Both the position numbers and the translations under genes were made by a program. From assembly GCA_040752195.1 (NCBI GenBank), contig JBFMFC010000010.1, positions 24,909 to 88,908 of the forward strand: a stretch of DNA of 64,000 bases, written 5' to 3'. Source of the stretch: DSNY01 sp040752195. Lineage in GTDB: Bacteria; Pseudomonadota; Gammaproteobacteria; Burkholderiales; Burkholderiaceae_F. The notes below the pieces were generated by a model. The model saw nothing but the letters and a program-made list of their open reading frames with translations. It was not told where the DNA came from and searched no databases. How positions within the stretch are numbered: the stretch's first letter is position 1; every line of letters begins with the position of its first letter. Positions 6,396-15,459 of the stretch are shown one piece after another.

Positions 6396-7547
6396 CTACT
6401 GCGGATACGTTCCGGGGACGAGAATCGAGCGGTCGACCTCGCGGATGTCGCGCCGGCCGCAGAACGCCATCGTCAGATCGAGTTCCCTGGCGATGATCTC
6501 CAGGCATTTCGTGACGCCCGCCTCGCCGAGCGCGCCGAGGCCGTAGAGGAAGGCGCGGCCGATCAGCGTGCCGCGCGCGCCGAGCGCGACCGCCTTCAAC
6601 ACGTCTTGGCCCGAGCGGATGCCGCTGTCGAGCCAGACCTCCATCTTCGAGCCCGCCGCGTCGACGATCGCCGGCAGCGCATCGATCGAGGCGGGCGCGC
6701 CGTCGAGCTGGCGGCCGCCGTGATTGCTGACGACGAGCGCATCGGCGCCGGTGGCCGCGGCGAGCTTCGCGTCCTCGGCGTCCATGACGCCCTTGAGGAT
6801 CAGCGGGCCGCCCCAGCGCTTCTTGATCCACTCGACGTCGTTCCAGTTCAGCGTCGGGTCGAACTGCTGCGCGGTCCAGGCCGACAGCGAACCGATGTCG
6901 TCGACCCCGCTGACGTGTCCGACGATGTTGCCGAACCGCCGCCGCCGCGTGCCCAGCATGCCGAGGCACCAGCGCGGTTTCGTCAGCATGTTCAGGACAT
7001 TGCGCAGCGTCGGCCGCGGCGGCACCGCCAGGCCGTTCTTCAGGTCCTTGTGCCGTTGGCCGAGGATCTGCAGATCGAGCGTCAGCATCAGCGCCGAGCA
7101 CTGCGCTGCGCGGGCGCGCTCGATCAGCCGCTCGATGAAACCGCGATCGCGCATCACGTAGAGCTGAAACCAGAACGGCCTCGTCGTGTGCGCTGCGACG
7201 TCCTCGATCGAGCAGATGCTCATGGTCGACAACGTGAACGGCACGCCGAACTTCTCGGCCGCGCGCGCGGCGAGGATCTCGCCGTCGGCGTGCTGCATGC
7301 CCGTCAGTCCGGTCGGCGCGAGCGCGACCGGCATCGCGACCTCCTGCCCGGCCATCGTGCTGCGCAGACTGCGCCCCTCCATGTTCACGGCCACCCGCTG
7401 GCGCAGCTTGATTCGCTGGAAGCGCGACGTGTTTTCGCGGTAGGTCGTTTCCGTCCACGAGCCCGAGTCGACGTAGTCGTAGAACATCCGCGGCACGCGC
7501 CGCTGCGCGAGGACGCGCAGGTCCTCGACGTCGGTGATCACGTCCAT
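6396..7547 (-). CDS. FMN-dependent alpha-hydroxy-acid dehydrogenase (LldD-like)
   Basis: 383 aa TIM-barrel flavoprotein of the lactate/glycolate/mandelate dehydrogenase family, which oxidises L-2-hydroxy acids to 2-oxo acids. The FMN-binding Lys252 (LILKGV) and the active-site motif SNHGGRQLDG with His276 and Arg279 are present. It starts six bases after the GST stop and is the last gene of the ACAD-GST-dehydrogenase operon. Substrate cannot be read from sequence; lactate dehydrogenase lldD is one candidate, but the neighbours do not include a lactate permease or regulator. Confidence 0.88.
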   Translation of the reverse strand: MDVITDVEDLRVLAQRRVPRMFYDYVDSGSWTETTYRENTSRFQRIKLRQRVAVNMEGRSLRSTMAGQEVAMPVALAPTGLTGMQHADGEILAARAAEKFGVPFTLSTMSICSIEDVAAHTTRPFWFQLYVMRDRGFIERLIERARAAQCSALMLTLDLQILGQRHKDLKNGLAVPPRPTLRNVLNMLTKPRWCLGMLGTRRRRFGNIVGHVSGVDDIGSLSAWTAQQFDPTLNWNDVEWIKKRWGGPLILKGVMDAEDAKLAAATGADALVVSNHGGRQLDGAPASIDALPAIVDAAGSKMEVWLDSGIRSGQDVLKAVALGARGTLIGRAFLYGLGALGEAGVTKCLEIIARELDLTMAFCGRRDIREVDRSILVPGTYPQ

Positions 7548-7553
7548 GGTTGC

Positions 7554-8243
7554 TCAGCGGCGCTCGTATTGCGGAGCGCCGAACAGCGTCTGCCGGTCTC
7601 TGTCGGTCAGCTGCGGCCGGCGCCGATCTGCGAGAACCCGGATGCCGCGCTGCACGGCCGGCCGCGCCTCGACCGCTTCGTACCAGCGCTTGACGTTCGG
7701 GTAATCGGCGAGATCGACGCCCTGGTTCGCGTGCGAACGGGTCCACGGGTAGACCGCGATGTCGGCGATCGAGTACTCGCCGGCGAAGTAGGGCACTTCG
7801 GCGAGCCGCTTGTCCATCACGGCGTACAGGCGCTTGGCCTCGTTGGTGTAGCGGTCGATCGCGTACTGGATCTTCTCGGGCGCGTAGATGCGGAAGTGGT
7901 GCGCTTGGCCGAACATCGGGCCGACGCTGCCCATCTGGAACATCAGCCACTGCAGCGCGACGTACTTGCCGCGCACGTCGGCCGGCAGGAACCGGCCCGT
8001 CTTGGCGGCCAGATAGATCAGGATCGCGCCGGACTCGAACAGCGAGATCGGTTTGCCGTCGGGGCCTTCGCTGTCGATGATCGCCGGAATCTTGTTGTTC
8101 GGGCTGATCCGCAGGAACTCGGACTTGAACTGGTCGCCCGCGCCGATGTCGACCGCGTGCACGCGGTACGGCAGACCGCACTCCTCGAGCATGATGTGGA
8201 TCTTGTGGCCGTTCGGCGTCGGCCACGAGTACAGGTCGATCAT
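7554..8243 (-). CDS. Nu-class glutathione S-transferase (YfcG/YghU-like)
   Basis: 229 aa. The thioredoxin-like N-terminal domain has TPNGHKI near residues 9-15 and SPNNKIPAI, both typical of the YfcG/YghU group, plus ESGAILIYLA. In that group the Thr-Asn pair binds glutathione and the proteins have disulfide reductase activity. The C-terminal helical domain follows (YSIADIAVYPW). ATGA overlap with the upstream acyl-CoA dehydrogenase stop indicates translational coupling. A role in detoxifying or reducing a substrate of the same operon is plausible but unproven. Confidence 0.9.
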   Translation of the reverse strand: MIDLYSWPTPNGHKIHIMLEECGLPYRVHAVDIGAGDQFKSEFLRISPNNKIPAIIDSEGPDGKPISLFESGAILIYLAAKTGRFLPADVRGKYVALQWLMFQMGSVGPMFGQAHHFRIYAPEKIQYAIDRYTNEAKRLYAVMDKRLAEVPYFAGEYSIADIAVYPWTRSHANQGVDLADYPNVKRWYEAVEARPAVQRGIRVLADRRRPQLTDRDRQTLFGAPQYERR

Positions 8244-9484
8244 CTTGCTGTGCCTCCCTTGTCCGGCAGCGAAACGTGCCGGGCGATCTCGATCTTGGCG
8301 ATCGCGTTGCGGTGAACCTCGTCGGGACCGTCGGCCAGCCGCAGCGTTCGCGCCAGCGTGTACGCGTACGCCAGCGGGAAGTCATCGCACATGCCGCCGC
8401 CGCCGTGCGCCTGGATCGCCCAGTCGAGCACGGTGCACGCGACGTTCGGTGCGACGACCTTGATCATCGCGATCTCCGCCTTGGCGGCCTTGTTGCCGAC
8501 GGTGTCCATCATGTAAGCGGCCTTCAGCGTCAGCAGCCGCGCCTGATCGATCATGCAGCGCGCCTCGGCGATGCGTTCCTGCCAGACGGTCTGCTTGGCC
8601 ACCGGCGCACCGAACGCCACGCGGTCCGCGAGCCGCCTGCACATCAGCTCGAGCGCGCGTTCGGCCAGACCGATCGAACGCATGCAATGATGGATGCGGC
8701 CCGGGCCGAGGCGGCCCTGTGCGATCTCGAAGCCGCGTCCTTCGCCGAGCAGGATGTTCGATGCCGGCACGCGCACGTCGGCGAACTCGACTTCCATGTG
8801 GCCGTGCGGCGCGTCGTCGTAGCCGAACACGGTGAGGGGTCGGATCACCTTGACGCCGGGCGTGTCGGCCGGCACCAGGATCATCGACTGCTGCGCGTGC
8901 TTGGGCGCGTCGGGGTTCGTCTTGCCCATCACGATGTAGACCTTGCAGCGCGGGTCGCCCGCACCGGAGGTCCACCACTTGCGGCCGTTGATCACGTACT
9001 CGTCGCCGACGCGCCTCATCGACGTCTGGATGTTGGTCGCGTCGCTCGATGCGACCGCCGGTTCGGTCATCGCGAAGGCCGACCGGATCTCGCCCGCCAG
9101 CAACGGCTCGAGCCAGCGCTTCTTCTGCTCGGGCGTGCCGTAGCGTTCGATCGTCTCCATGTTGCCGGTATCGGGGGCGCTGCAGTTGAACACCTCGGAC
9201 GCCCAGGGCACGCGCCCCATGATCTCCGCCAGCGGCGCGTATTCGATGTTCTTCAGACCCGCGCCATAGTGCGAATCCGGCAGGAACAGGTTCCACAGCC
9301 CGGCCGCGCGCGCCTTCGGCTTCAGTTCCTCGACGATCCGGGTCGGCGTCCAGCGCTTTCCCTGGCGCGTGTTCTCCTCGACCTCGGCATCGAAGCGCCG
9401 CTCGTTCGGATACACGTGCTCGTCCATGAACGCGCGCACGCGCTGCTGCAGCTCGACGACCTTTGGCGAGTATTCGAAATGCAT
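8240..9484 (-). CDS. Acyl-CoA dehydrogenase (ACAD10/11-like)
   Basis: 414 aa FAD enzyme that introduces the alpha-beta double bond in acyl-CoA. FAMTEPAVASSDATN is the FAD/substrate loop of the family, and QAHGGGGMCDDFPLAYAY is the C-terminal FAD-binding stretch. The HFEYS...EELKPKARAAGLWNLFLP N terminus is typical of the ACAD11-like subgroup. A GGAGG motif precedes the ATG. Longer in-frame extension upstream is antisense to the divergent oxidoreductase and is not used. The divergent gene on the plus strand begins 92 nt away, so the gap holds both promoters. Confidence 0.92.
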   Translation of the reverse strand: MHFEYSPKVVELQQRVRAFMDEHVYPNERRFDAEVEENTRQGKRWTPTRIVEELKPKARAAGLWNLFLPDSHYGAGLKNIEYAPLAEIMGRVPWASEVFNCSAPDTGNMETIERYGTPEQKKRWLEPLLAGEIRSAFAMTEPAVASSDATNIQTSMRRVGDEYVINGRKWWTSGAGDPRCKVYIVMGKTNPDAPKHAQQSMILVPADTPGVKVIRPLTVFGYDDAPHGHMEVEFADVRVPASNILLGEGRGFEIAQGRLGPGRIHHCMRSIGLAERALELMCRRLADRVAFGAPVAKQTVWQERIAEARCMIDQARLLTLKAAYMMDTVGNKAAKAEIAMIKVVAPNVACTVLDWAIQAHGGGGMCDDFPLAYAYTLARTLRLADGPDEVHRNAIAKIEIARHVSLPDKGGTAR

Positions 9485-9575
9485 CGTGGCCTCCGTGGCG
9501 CCGAAGCATAACGCCGTGCGATTGCCGAGCGCTTGCCGTCCGTATAGATTCCGCGGCAGGAGCGCGGAGGTCGCA

Positions 9576-10547
9576 ATGAGGGCAGTCGTCTGCAGCGAAT
9601 GGGGTGGGCCGGACAAACTGCGGGTCGGCGAGCTGCCGCTGCCCGAACCGAAAGCCGGCGAGGTGCGGCTGCAGGTCCGCGCGGCCGGCGTGAACTTTCC
9701 CGACGCGCTGATCATCCAGAAGAAGTACCAGGTGCAGCCGCCGCTGCCCTTCGTGCCCGGAACCGAGGTGGCCGGCACGATCGACGCCGTCGGCGAAGGC
9801 GTGCACCTCGCGCCGGGAACGCGCGTCGTCGCGTTCGTCGGAACGGGCGGTTTCGCGGAGTACGTGTGCGTGAACGCGGCGCAGACGATCCCTCTGCCGG
9901 CGGGCGTGTCGGACGAGGTGGCAGCGGGGTTCACGATGACCTACGCGACCTCGCACCATGCACTCGCCGATCGCGCGCAACTGAAGGCCGGCGAAACGCT
10001 GCTCGTCCTCGGCGCGGCCGGCGGCGTGGGGCTGGCCGCGGTCGAGCTTGGCAAGCTGGCCGGTGCGCGCGTGATCGCCGCGGCGTCGACCGATGAAAAG
10101 CTCGCGGCTTGCCACGCGGCGGGCGCGGATGCGCTGATCAACTACTCGACTCTCGATCTGCGCGAGTCGGTCAGGACGCTGACCGAGGGCAAAGGCGCCG
10201 ATGTGGTCTACGACCCGGTCGGCGGCGGGTACACGGAGCCGGCGTTGCGCTCGCTCGCATGGCGCGGGCGGCTGCTGGTCGTCGGTTTCGCCAACGGCGA
10301 GATCCCGTCGATCCGGACCAATCTGCTGCTGCTAAAGGAAGCGTCGCTGGTCGGTGTGTATTGGGGCGAGTTCGCCAAGCGCGACCCGACAGCCAACGCG
10401 CGGATGATCGGCGAACTCATGACATGGCTCGCGCAGGGCCGGCTCAAGCCGCGCGTGTCGCACGTTTATCCGCTGCACGACACGCCGCGTGCGCTCGACG
10501 ACCTGCTGCATCGGCGCGCGATCGGCAAGCTGGTGATCCGGCCGTGA
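9576..10547 (+). CDS. Zinc-free NADPH:quinone oxidoreductase, MDR family
   Basis: 323 aa medium-chain dehydrogenase/reductase. The GroES-like N-terminal domain is followed by a Rossmann fold with the nucleotide-binding loop LGAAGGVGLAAVEL (Gly146-Gly152), as in QOR/zeta-crystallin; no catalytic zinc ligands are seen. These enzymes reduce quinones or enoyl substrates with NADPH. The ATG has GGAGG six bases ahead. It is divergent from the acyl-CoA dehydrogenase and stands alone. TATAGAT at about 9543 could be its -10 box. Confidence 0.9.
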   Translation: MRAVVCSEWGGPDKLRVGELPLPEPKAGEVRLQVRAAGVNFPDALIIQKKYQVQPPLPFVPGTEVAGTIDAVGEGVHLAPGTRVVAFVGTGGFAEYVCVNAAQTIPLPAGVSDEVAAGFTMTYATSHHALADRAQLKAGETLLVLGAAGGVGLAAVELGKLAGARVIAAASTDEKLAACHAAGADALINYSTLDLRESVRTLTEGKGADVVYDPVGGGYTEPALRSLAWRGRLLVVGFANGEIPSIRTNLLLLKEASLVGVYWGEFAKRDPTANARMIGELMTWLAQGRLKPRVSHVYPLHDTPRALDDLLHRRAIGKLVIRP

Positions 10548-10834
10548 CGCGCGGCGGGTTCGCGCTGTCCGGCATGCGCGCGTCGGACTGCGACGCCGCG
10601 GGGAGCGCGGCGCGCTGCGGTTGACGGACTGGGGTCGCGAGCCGCGTGCCGCGGCACGAGGACGGACCCGCGGGTGGCACGATCGAGTGCGGATGCCGAC
10701 GCGCGGCGGGTTCGAGCGCCGGGGCGCGCAGCGGGAACGTCAGCGCCGGCACCGTCGTCCTGCCCGAGTCCGGCGCAACGACATCGCGAAATGCGGCACA
10801 CTGCCGCCCGCCGTAAATCCACAGGACTTCTGTC
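10546..10834. other. Non-coding interval with 17-bp direct repeat
   Basis: The interval between two plus-strand oxidoreductase genes carries no supported gene. It holds an exact 17-bp direct repeat, GACGCGCGGCGGGTTCG, at 10546-10562 and 10698-10714. It also holds a 14-bp perfect palindrome CGTGCCGCGGCACG at 10645-10658. No clear promoter for the downstream gene was found. Confidence 0.6.
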
Positions 10835-12451
10835 TTGCAGACGAGAACCTACGACTATGTGATCGTCGGCGCAGGCACGGCGGGCTGCCTGCTTGCCAAC
10901 CGCCTGTCTGCCGATCCCGACGTCACCGTGCTGCTGCTCGAAGCGGGCGGCCGCGACGACTGGATCTGGATCAAGATCCCCGTCGGCTACCTGTACTGCA
11001 TCGGCAACCCGCGCACCGACTGGTGCTACCGCACCGAGCCGGAACAGGGACTGAACGGCCGCTCGATCCTGTATGCGCGCGGCCGGGTGCTCGGCGGCTG
11101 CTCGTCGATCAACGCGATGATCTACATGCGCGGGCAGGCACGCGACTACGACGAGTGGGCACAGTTGACCGGCGACCCGGGTTGGCGCTGGGAGTCGGTG
11201 CTGCCGCTGTTCAGGCACCACGAGGACTTCTTTCGCGGCGCCGACGAAGCCCACGGCGCCGGCGGCGAGTGGCGCGTCGAACCGCAGCGGCTGTCGTGGG
11301 AGATTCTGGACGCGTATCGCGCAGCGATGGTCCAGGCGGGCATCCCGCAGACCGACGACTTCAACCGCGGCGACAACGAAGGCTGCGGGTTCTTTCTCGT
11401 CAATCAGACGCGCGGGGTGCGGCTGAACACGGCGCGCGCGTTTGTGCGTCCGGTGATGAACCGGCCGAATCTAACGGTGCTCACCGGAGCGCAGGCGCGG
11501 CGCTTGCGTTTCGAGGGCCGCCGCAGCGTCGGCATCGAGTTCGAGCGCGGCGGGCAGGTCGAATTCGCGGCCGCGCGCATCGAGACGATCCTCGCGTCGG
11601 GCAGCATCGGATCGCCGCAGATCCTGCAGCTGTCCGGCGTCGGCCCGGCGGACCTGCTGAAGTCGAACGGCATCGACGTCGTGCACGAGCTGCGCGGCGT
11701 CGGGGAGAACCTGCAGGACCATCTGCAACTCCGAATGGCGTTCAAGGTCGGCAATGTCGTCACGCTGAACCGGCGCGTGCACAGCCTCTTCGGCAAGGCG
11801 GCGATGGCGCTCGAGTACGCGCTGTTCCGCACGGGGCCGCTGACGATGGCGCCGAGCCAGCTCGGCGGATTCACGTGGTCTTCGCCCGAGCACGCCACGC
11901 CCAACATCGAATTCCACGTGCAACCGCTGTCGCTCGACAAGTTCGGCGATCCGCTGCACACGTTCGACGCGTTCACCTCGAGCGTGTGCAACCTGCGGCC
12001 GACCTCGCGCGGCCACGTGCGCATCAAGAGCGCCGATCCGCGCGCGGCGCCGGCGATCCATTGCCGCTATCTGGCGACCGACGAGGACCGCAAAGTCGCG
12101 GTCGATTCGCTGCGGCTCGCGCGGCGCATCGCGGCGCAGCCCGCGCTCGCCCGGTATCGGCCCGAGGAGTTTCTCCCGGGACCGGCAGCGCAGTCCCACG
12201 AAGATCTGGCGCGCGCCGCGGGCGACATCGGCACGACGATCTTCCACCCGGTCGGCACTTGCAAGATGGGGCGTGCCGACGACCCGCTCGCGGTCGTCGA
12301 TTCACGGCTGCGCGTGCGCGGCGTGGCGGCCCTGCGAGTCGTCGATGCCTCGGTCATGCCGACGATCACGTCGGGCAATACCAATTCACCGACCCTGATG
12401 ATCGCCGAGCGCGCTGCGAAGCTGATCCGCGAGGATCGGCGCGCGGCGTAA
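10835..12451 (+). CDS. GMC-family FAD oxidoreductase (choline/alcohol dehydrogenase-like)
   Basis: 538 aa from TTG10835 (CAGGA about ten bases ahead). The N-terminal FAD motif VIVGAGTAGCLLANRL (Gly12-Gly17) and the GMC signature GRVLGGCSSINAM are present. Catalytic His471 is in FHPVGTCKMG and Asn515 in SGNTNSP. The family oxidises alcohols to aldehydes with FAD. Length and motifs fit BetA/AlkJ-type bacterial dehydrogenases, but there is no betB or bet regulator nearby, so choline is not implied. Possibly part of the alcohol/fatty-acid degradation theme of this region. Confidence 0.92.
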   Translation: MQTRTYDYVIVGAGTAGCLLANRLSADPDVTVLLLEAGGRDDWIWIKIPVGYLYCIGNPRTDWCYRTEPEQGLNGRSILYARGRVLGGCSSINAMIYMRGQARDYDEWAQLTGDPGWRWESVLPLFRHHEDFFRGADEAHGAGGEWRVEPQRLSWEILDAYRAAMVQAGIPQTDDFNRGDNEGCGFFLVNQTRGVRLNTARAFVRPVMNRPNLTVLTGAQARRLRFEGRRSVGIEFERGGQVEFAAARIETILASGSIGSPQILQLSGVGPADLLKSNGIDVVHELRGVGENLQDHLQLRMAFKVGNVVTLNRRVHSLFGKAAMALEYALFRTGPLTMAPSQLGGFTWSSPEHATPNIEFHVQPLSLDKFGDPLHTFDAFTSSVCNLRPTSRGHVRIKSADPRAAPAIHCRYLATDEDRKVAVDSLRLARRIAAQPALARYRPEEFLPGPAAQSHEDLARAAGDIGTTIFHPVGTCKMGRADDPLAVVDSRLRVRGVAALRVVDASVMPTITSGNTNSPTLMIAERAAKLIREDRRAA

Positions 12452-12458
12452 GGTGGTC

Positions 12459-12476
12459 CCCCCTTTGTAGAGGGGG
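12459..12476. terminator. Possible bidirectional hairpin between convergent genes
   Basis: CCCCCT-TTGTAG-AGGGGG forms a 6-bp stem with a 6-nt loop in the 43-nt gap between the GMC oxidoreductase and the convergent phosphotransferase. There is no T-run on either side, so termination is uncertain. Confidence 0.4.
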
Positions 12477-12494
12477 TAGATGCAACTGCGCGCG

Positions 12495-13538
12495 CTACGC
12501 CTGCTGCGCGTACTTCCAACCGAGCTCGGCGAGCGCCTTCGCGTTCGCGCCGGCGTGCTTGGCGTTATCGCTCGACGCGAGCCCCTCCGTGTAGCGCTTG
12601 TAGACGCCCTGCAGGATCGCGGCGATGCGAAAGAGGTTGTACGCGAGATAGAAGTTCCAGTGTTCGATGCCGGCGCGTCCGGTGCGCTCGCAGTAGCGGC
12701 GGATGTATTCGGTTTCGCTCGGAATCCCCAGCGCCGCAAGGTCGAGCCCGGCGATGCCGCGAAATGCTCCCGGCGGAATGTGCCAGCTCATGCAGTGATA
12801 GCTGAAGTCCGCCAGCGGATGGCCGAGCGTGGACAGTTCCCAGTCGAGGATCGCCACGATGCGCGGCTCGGTCGGATGAAAGATCAGGTTGTCCATCCGG
12901 TAGTCACCGTGCACGACCGCCGTTTCGTCGCCCGGCGGAATGTGCTGCGGCAGCCACTCGATCAGCCGGTTCATCGCCTCGATCGTCTCGGTCTGGCTCG
13001 CCTGGTACTGCTTGCTCCAGCGGCCGATTTGGCGTGCGAAGTAGTTTCCGGCCTTGCCGAAGTCCGAAAGGCCGGCACGCTCGACGTCGACCCTGTGCAA
13101 CTGGGCGATCACGCGGTTCATTTCGTCGTAGATCGCAGCGCGCTCGGCCAAATTCGACTGCGGCAGCGATTGCTCCCAGAAGATGCGGCCCGCGACGTGC
13201 TCCATCACGAAGAACGCGCGGCCGATCACACTTTCGTCCTCGCACAGTATGTGCACCTGCGGAACCGGAATGCCTTGCGCGCGCAGTGCGCGCATCACGC
13301 GGAACTCCCGCTCGATCGCGTGCGCCGATGGAAGCAGCTTGGCCACGGGCCCGGGTTTGCTGCGCATCACGTACTTCGCCGCAGGCGTGCTCAGCAGGTA
13401 AGTCGGGTTCGACTGCCCGCCATGGAACTGCTTGACCTCGAGCGGTCCGGAAAACGCGGGCAGATTCGCGGCCAGGTAAGCGGCGAGCGGCTCGACGTCG
13501 AAGCGGTGGCGTTCGGTGACTTCTCCGAGCTGGCTCAT
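12495..13538 (-). CDS. APH-family phosphotransferase (ACAD10/11 kinase-like)
   Basis: 347 aa aminoglycoside/choline kinase-like fold. The catalytic loop VVHGDYRMDNLIFHP and the metal-binding ILDWELSTLGHPLAD are intact. The subgroup is the one fused to acyl-CoA dehydrogenase in animal ACAD10/11, which phosphorylates 4-hydroxyacyl-CoAs, so a role in hydroxy-fatty-acid breakdown is likely rather than antibiotic resistance. It starts within the histidine phosphatase stop (ATGA), the last gene of a four-gene coupled operon. An ACAD of the matching subgroup is encoded 3 kb away. Confidence 0.88.
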   Translation of the reverse strand: MSQLGEVTERHRFDVEPLAAYLAANLPAFSGPLEVKQFHGGQSNPTYLLSTPAAKYVMRSKPGPVAKLLPSAHAIEREFRVMRALRAQGIPVPQVHILCEDESVIGRAFFVMEHVAGRIFWEQSLPQSNLAERAAIYDEMNRVIAQLHRVDVERAGLSDFGKAGNYFARQIGRWSKQYQASQTETIEAMNRLIEWLPQHIPPGDETAVVHGDYRMDNLIFHPTEPRIVAILDWELSTLGHPLADFSYHCMSWHIPPGAFRGIAGLDLAALGIPSETEYIRRYCERTGRAGIEHWNFYLAYNLFRIAAILQGVYKRYTEGLASSDNAKHAGANAKALAELGWKYAQQA

Positions 13539-14254
13539 GTGGGCTCCGATTCGTCGCGTGTGCGCGACTTCAGGTACTTCTGCAATAGCTCTTCCATCGT
13601 CGACAACCGCGTTGCCGTGCGCAAGGTGTCGATCGCGCAGAAGTTGACGACGCGGACCACGCTCTTCGCAGGCGTCGGCCCGACGTCGATGACGTTCAGG
13701 CAGCCGGCGTCCTGCGCAAGTCCGCCGAGAAAGACGTGCTGCCCGGTGAGGAACCACGACAGCACCGCCCGATTGACGCCGCCGTGCGCGACCAGCAACG
13801 CGGTGTCCCAGCCGCCGTCGGAAAGCAGCCGCTGCAGCGCCGGCAGCGTGCGGTCGAGCAGTTCGCCGATCGTTTCGCCGCCGAGAAAGCGCGTGTCGCG
13901 CGGCACCGCGCCTTCGAACGCGGCGAGGAAAGCATCGCGCAGCGCGTCGTCGCGGATCGCCGAAAGCCGTCCGCCGCGGATCTCTTGCAGATCCGGCCAG
14001 TGCTCGACCGGCGCATCGATTCGGGCCGCCTCGACCACGTGCAGCGCGGTTTCGCGCGTTCGCCGCAACCCGCTCGTGACGACGCGGTCGATCGCGATGG
14101 CGTTGGTGGCGAGCGCCTCGCCCATCGCGCGGGCCTGCGCCACGCCCTGCGCGGTCAACGGAACATCGTCGGGCGGGTAGGGGCGCCCGTCGGCGTCGAA
14201 GTACTCGACCGACCCATGGCGCATCAGCAGCAGCCGGCGTCGCTCGACGTTCAT
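13535..14254 (-). CDS. Histidine phosphatase family protein
   Basis: 239 aa phosphoglycerate mutase-like phosphatase. The phosphorylated-histidine motif LMRHGS is near the N terminus and the second catalytic histidine is in LVAHGGVNRAVLSW. Start and stop overlap its neighbours by four bases each (CoA transferase upstream, APH kinase downstream). The coupling to an ACAD10/11-type kinase is suggestive of a linked phosphorylation/dephosphorylation step, but the substrate is unknown. The frame stays open into the CoA transferase region on the same strand; that is not a fusion. Confidence 0.88.
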   Translation of the reverse strand: MNVERRRLLLMRHGSVEYFDADGRPYPPDDVPLTAQGVAQARAMGEALATNAIAIDRVVTSGLRRTRETALHVVEAARIDAPVEHWPDLQEIRGGRLSAIRDDALRDAFLAAFEGAVPRDTRFLGGETIGELLDRTLPALQRLLSDGGWDTALLVAHGGVNRAVLSWFLTGQHVFLGGLAQDAGCLNVIDVGPTPAKSVVRVVNFCAIDTLRTATRLSTMEELLQKYLKSRTRDESEPT

Positions 14255-15459
14255 TGCGAAGCCTTGACTGCGCCGCTTGCGACGAGCGCCGCGATCGCGT
14301 CGTCGCCATAGCCCAGCTCGGTCAGCAGCTCGCGCGTGTGCGCACCCGGTCCCGGGGCGGGACGCGGCGAGAAGGTGTGATCGGTCATCTGCGCCAGCGG
14401 GCCGACGCAGGTCACGTCGCCGCGCTTGTGCACGAGTCCGCGCGCGGCGAACTGCGTCTGCGTGAGGGCCTCGGCCGGCGTGAGCACCGGCGCAACACAG
14501 GCGTCGACGCGCTCGAAAATGCCGGTCCAGTGCGCGATCGGCTGCGAGCGCAGCCGCTCGGCGACGCGCTGCGCCGTTTGCAGCGCGGCGTCCGATCCCG
14601 GCGTCTCCCCGAGCGACCAGTGATTGGGCTTCAGTTCCGGCAGGCCGATCGCATCGCAGAACGCCTGCCAGAACTTCAGCTCCAGCGCGCCGACCGACAG
14701 TTCTGCGCCGTCGGCCGTTTCGTAGACGCGATAGCACGGCGCACCGCCGGTCAGCAACGAGCGCTCCGCGCGCGGGGTCGATCCGGCGTCGAGCTCCGCA
14801 TGCGCAAAGAAGTGGTGCGCGAGCAGGCCGTCGGTCATCGCGACATCGACGTAGCGGCCGACGCCCGTGCGCTGCGCGCCGAGCAGCGCGACGAGCAGCG
14901 TCGACAGCGCCGACAGGGCACCGCCGAGCAGATCGCCGAGCTGCAGGCCGGGGATCGCAGGCCTGCCTTGCGCACGGATCTGGTCGAGCACGCCGCTTGT
15001 CGCGAGGTAGTTGATGTCGTGCCCGGCCGCCGCCGCGAGCGGGCCGTTCTGCCCGTAACCGGACAGCGAACAGACGACGAGCTTCGGGTTGCGCGCGTGC
15101 AGTACGTCCCAGCCGAGTCCGAGTCGCGCCATCACGCCGGGGCGGAACCCTTCGACCAGCGCGTCGGCCGTGTCGACGAGTTTCAGCAGCACGTCGCGAC
15201 CGGCGGCGGACTTCAGATCGATGCGGATCGAACGCTTGCCGCGGTTGACCGCTTCGAAAATCGCGTTGACGCGTGCGCCTTGGCCGTTGCTCACCTGCGG
15301 CGGGAAGCCGCGCAGATAGTCGCCTGCGCCGGTGTCCTCGACCTTGATCACGTCGGCGCCGAAGTCCGCCAGATGCATCGTCGCCGCGGGCCCCGGCAGC
15401 AGCCGCGTCAGGTCGAGGATGCGCAGCCCGGCGAGCGGTGCGGCGGGGTCCGGGTTCAT
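14251..15459 (-). CDS. CaiB/BaiF-type CoA transferase, alpha-methylacyl-CoA racemase-like
   Basis: 402 aa class III CoA-transferase fold: LDLTRLLPGPAATMHLADFG at the N terminus, VIKVED, RGKRSIRIDL, and GHDINYLATSGVL. The last motif, with its His-Asp, is typical of alpha-methylacyl-CoA racemases, so racemisation of 2-methylacyl-CoA is at least as likely as CoA transfer. It overlaps the ABC-F gene stop and the phosphatase start by four bases each. The setting with a hydroxyacyl-kinase homologue supports branched or hydroxylated fatty-acid catabolism (inference). Confidence 0.88.
   Translation of the reverse strand: MNPDPAAPLAGLRILDLTRLLPGPAATMHLADFGADVIKVEDTGAGDYLRGFPPQVSNGQGARVNAIFEAVNRGKRSIRIDLKSAAGRDVLLKLVDTADALVEGFRPGVMARLGLGWDVLHARNPKLVVCSLSGYGQNGPLAAAAGHDINYLATSGVLDQIRAQGRPAIPGLQLGDLLGGALSALSTLLVALLGAQRTGVGRYVDVAMTDGLLAHHFFAHAELDAGSTPRAERSLLTGGAPCYRVYETADGAELSVGALELKFWQAFCDAIGLPELKPNHWSLGETPGSDAALQTAQRVAERLRSQPIAHWTGIFERVDACVAPVLTPAEALTQTQFAARGLVHKRGDVTCVGPLAQMTDHTFSPRPAPGPGAHTRELLTELGYGDDAIAALVASGAVKASQ

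Noticed and set aside
5545..8385. Very long minus-strand open frame (over 900 codons)
   Set aside because: Runs antisense to the anti-sigma gene and out of frame through the dehydrogenase and GST genes; Arg/Ala/Pro-rich shadow typical of GC-rich DNA.
12495..14309. Apparent single 604-codon gene covering phosphatase and kinase regions
   Set aside because: The extra N-terminal part is out of frame with the histidine phosphatase and has no motif; the kinase has its own ATG with ATGA coupling.
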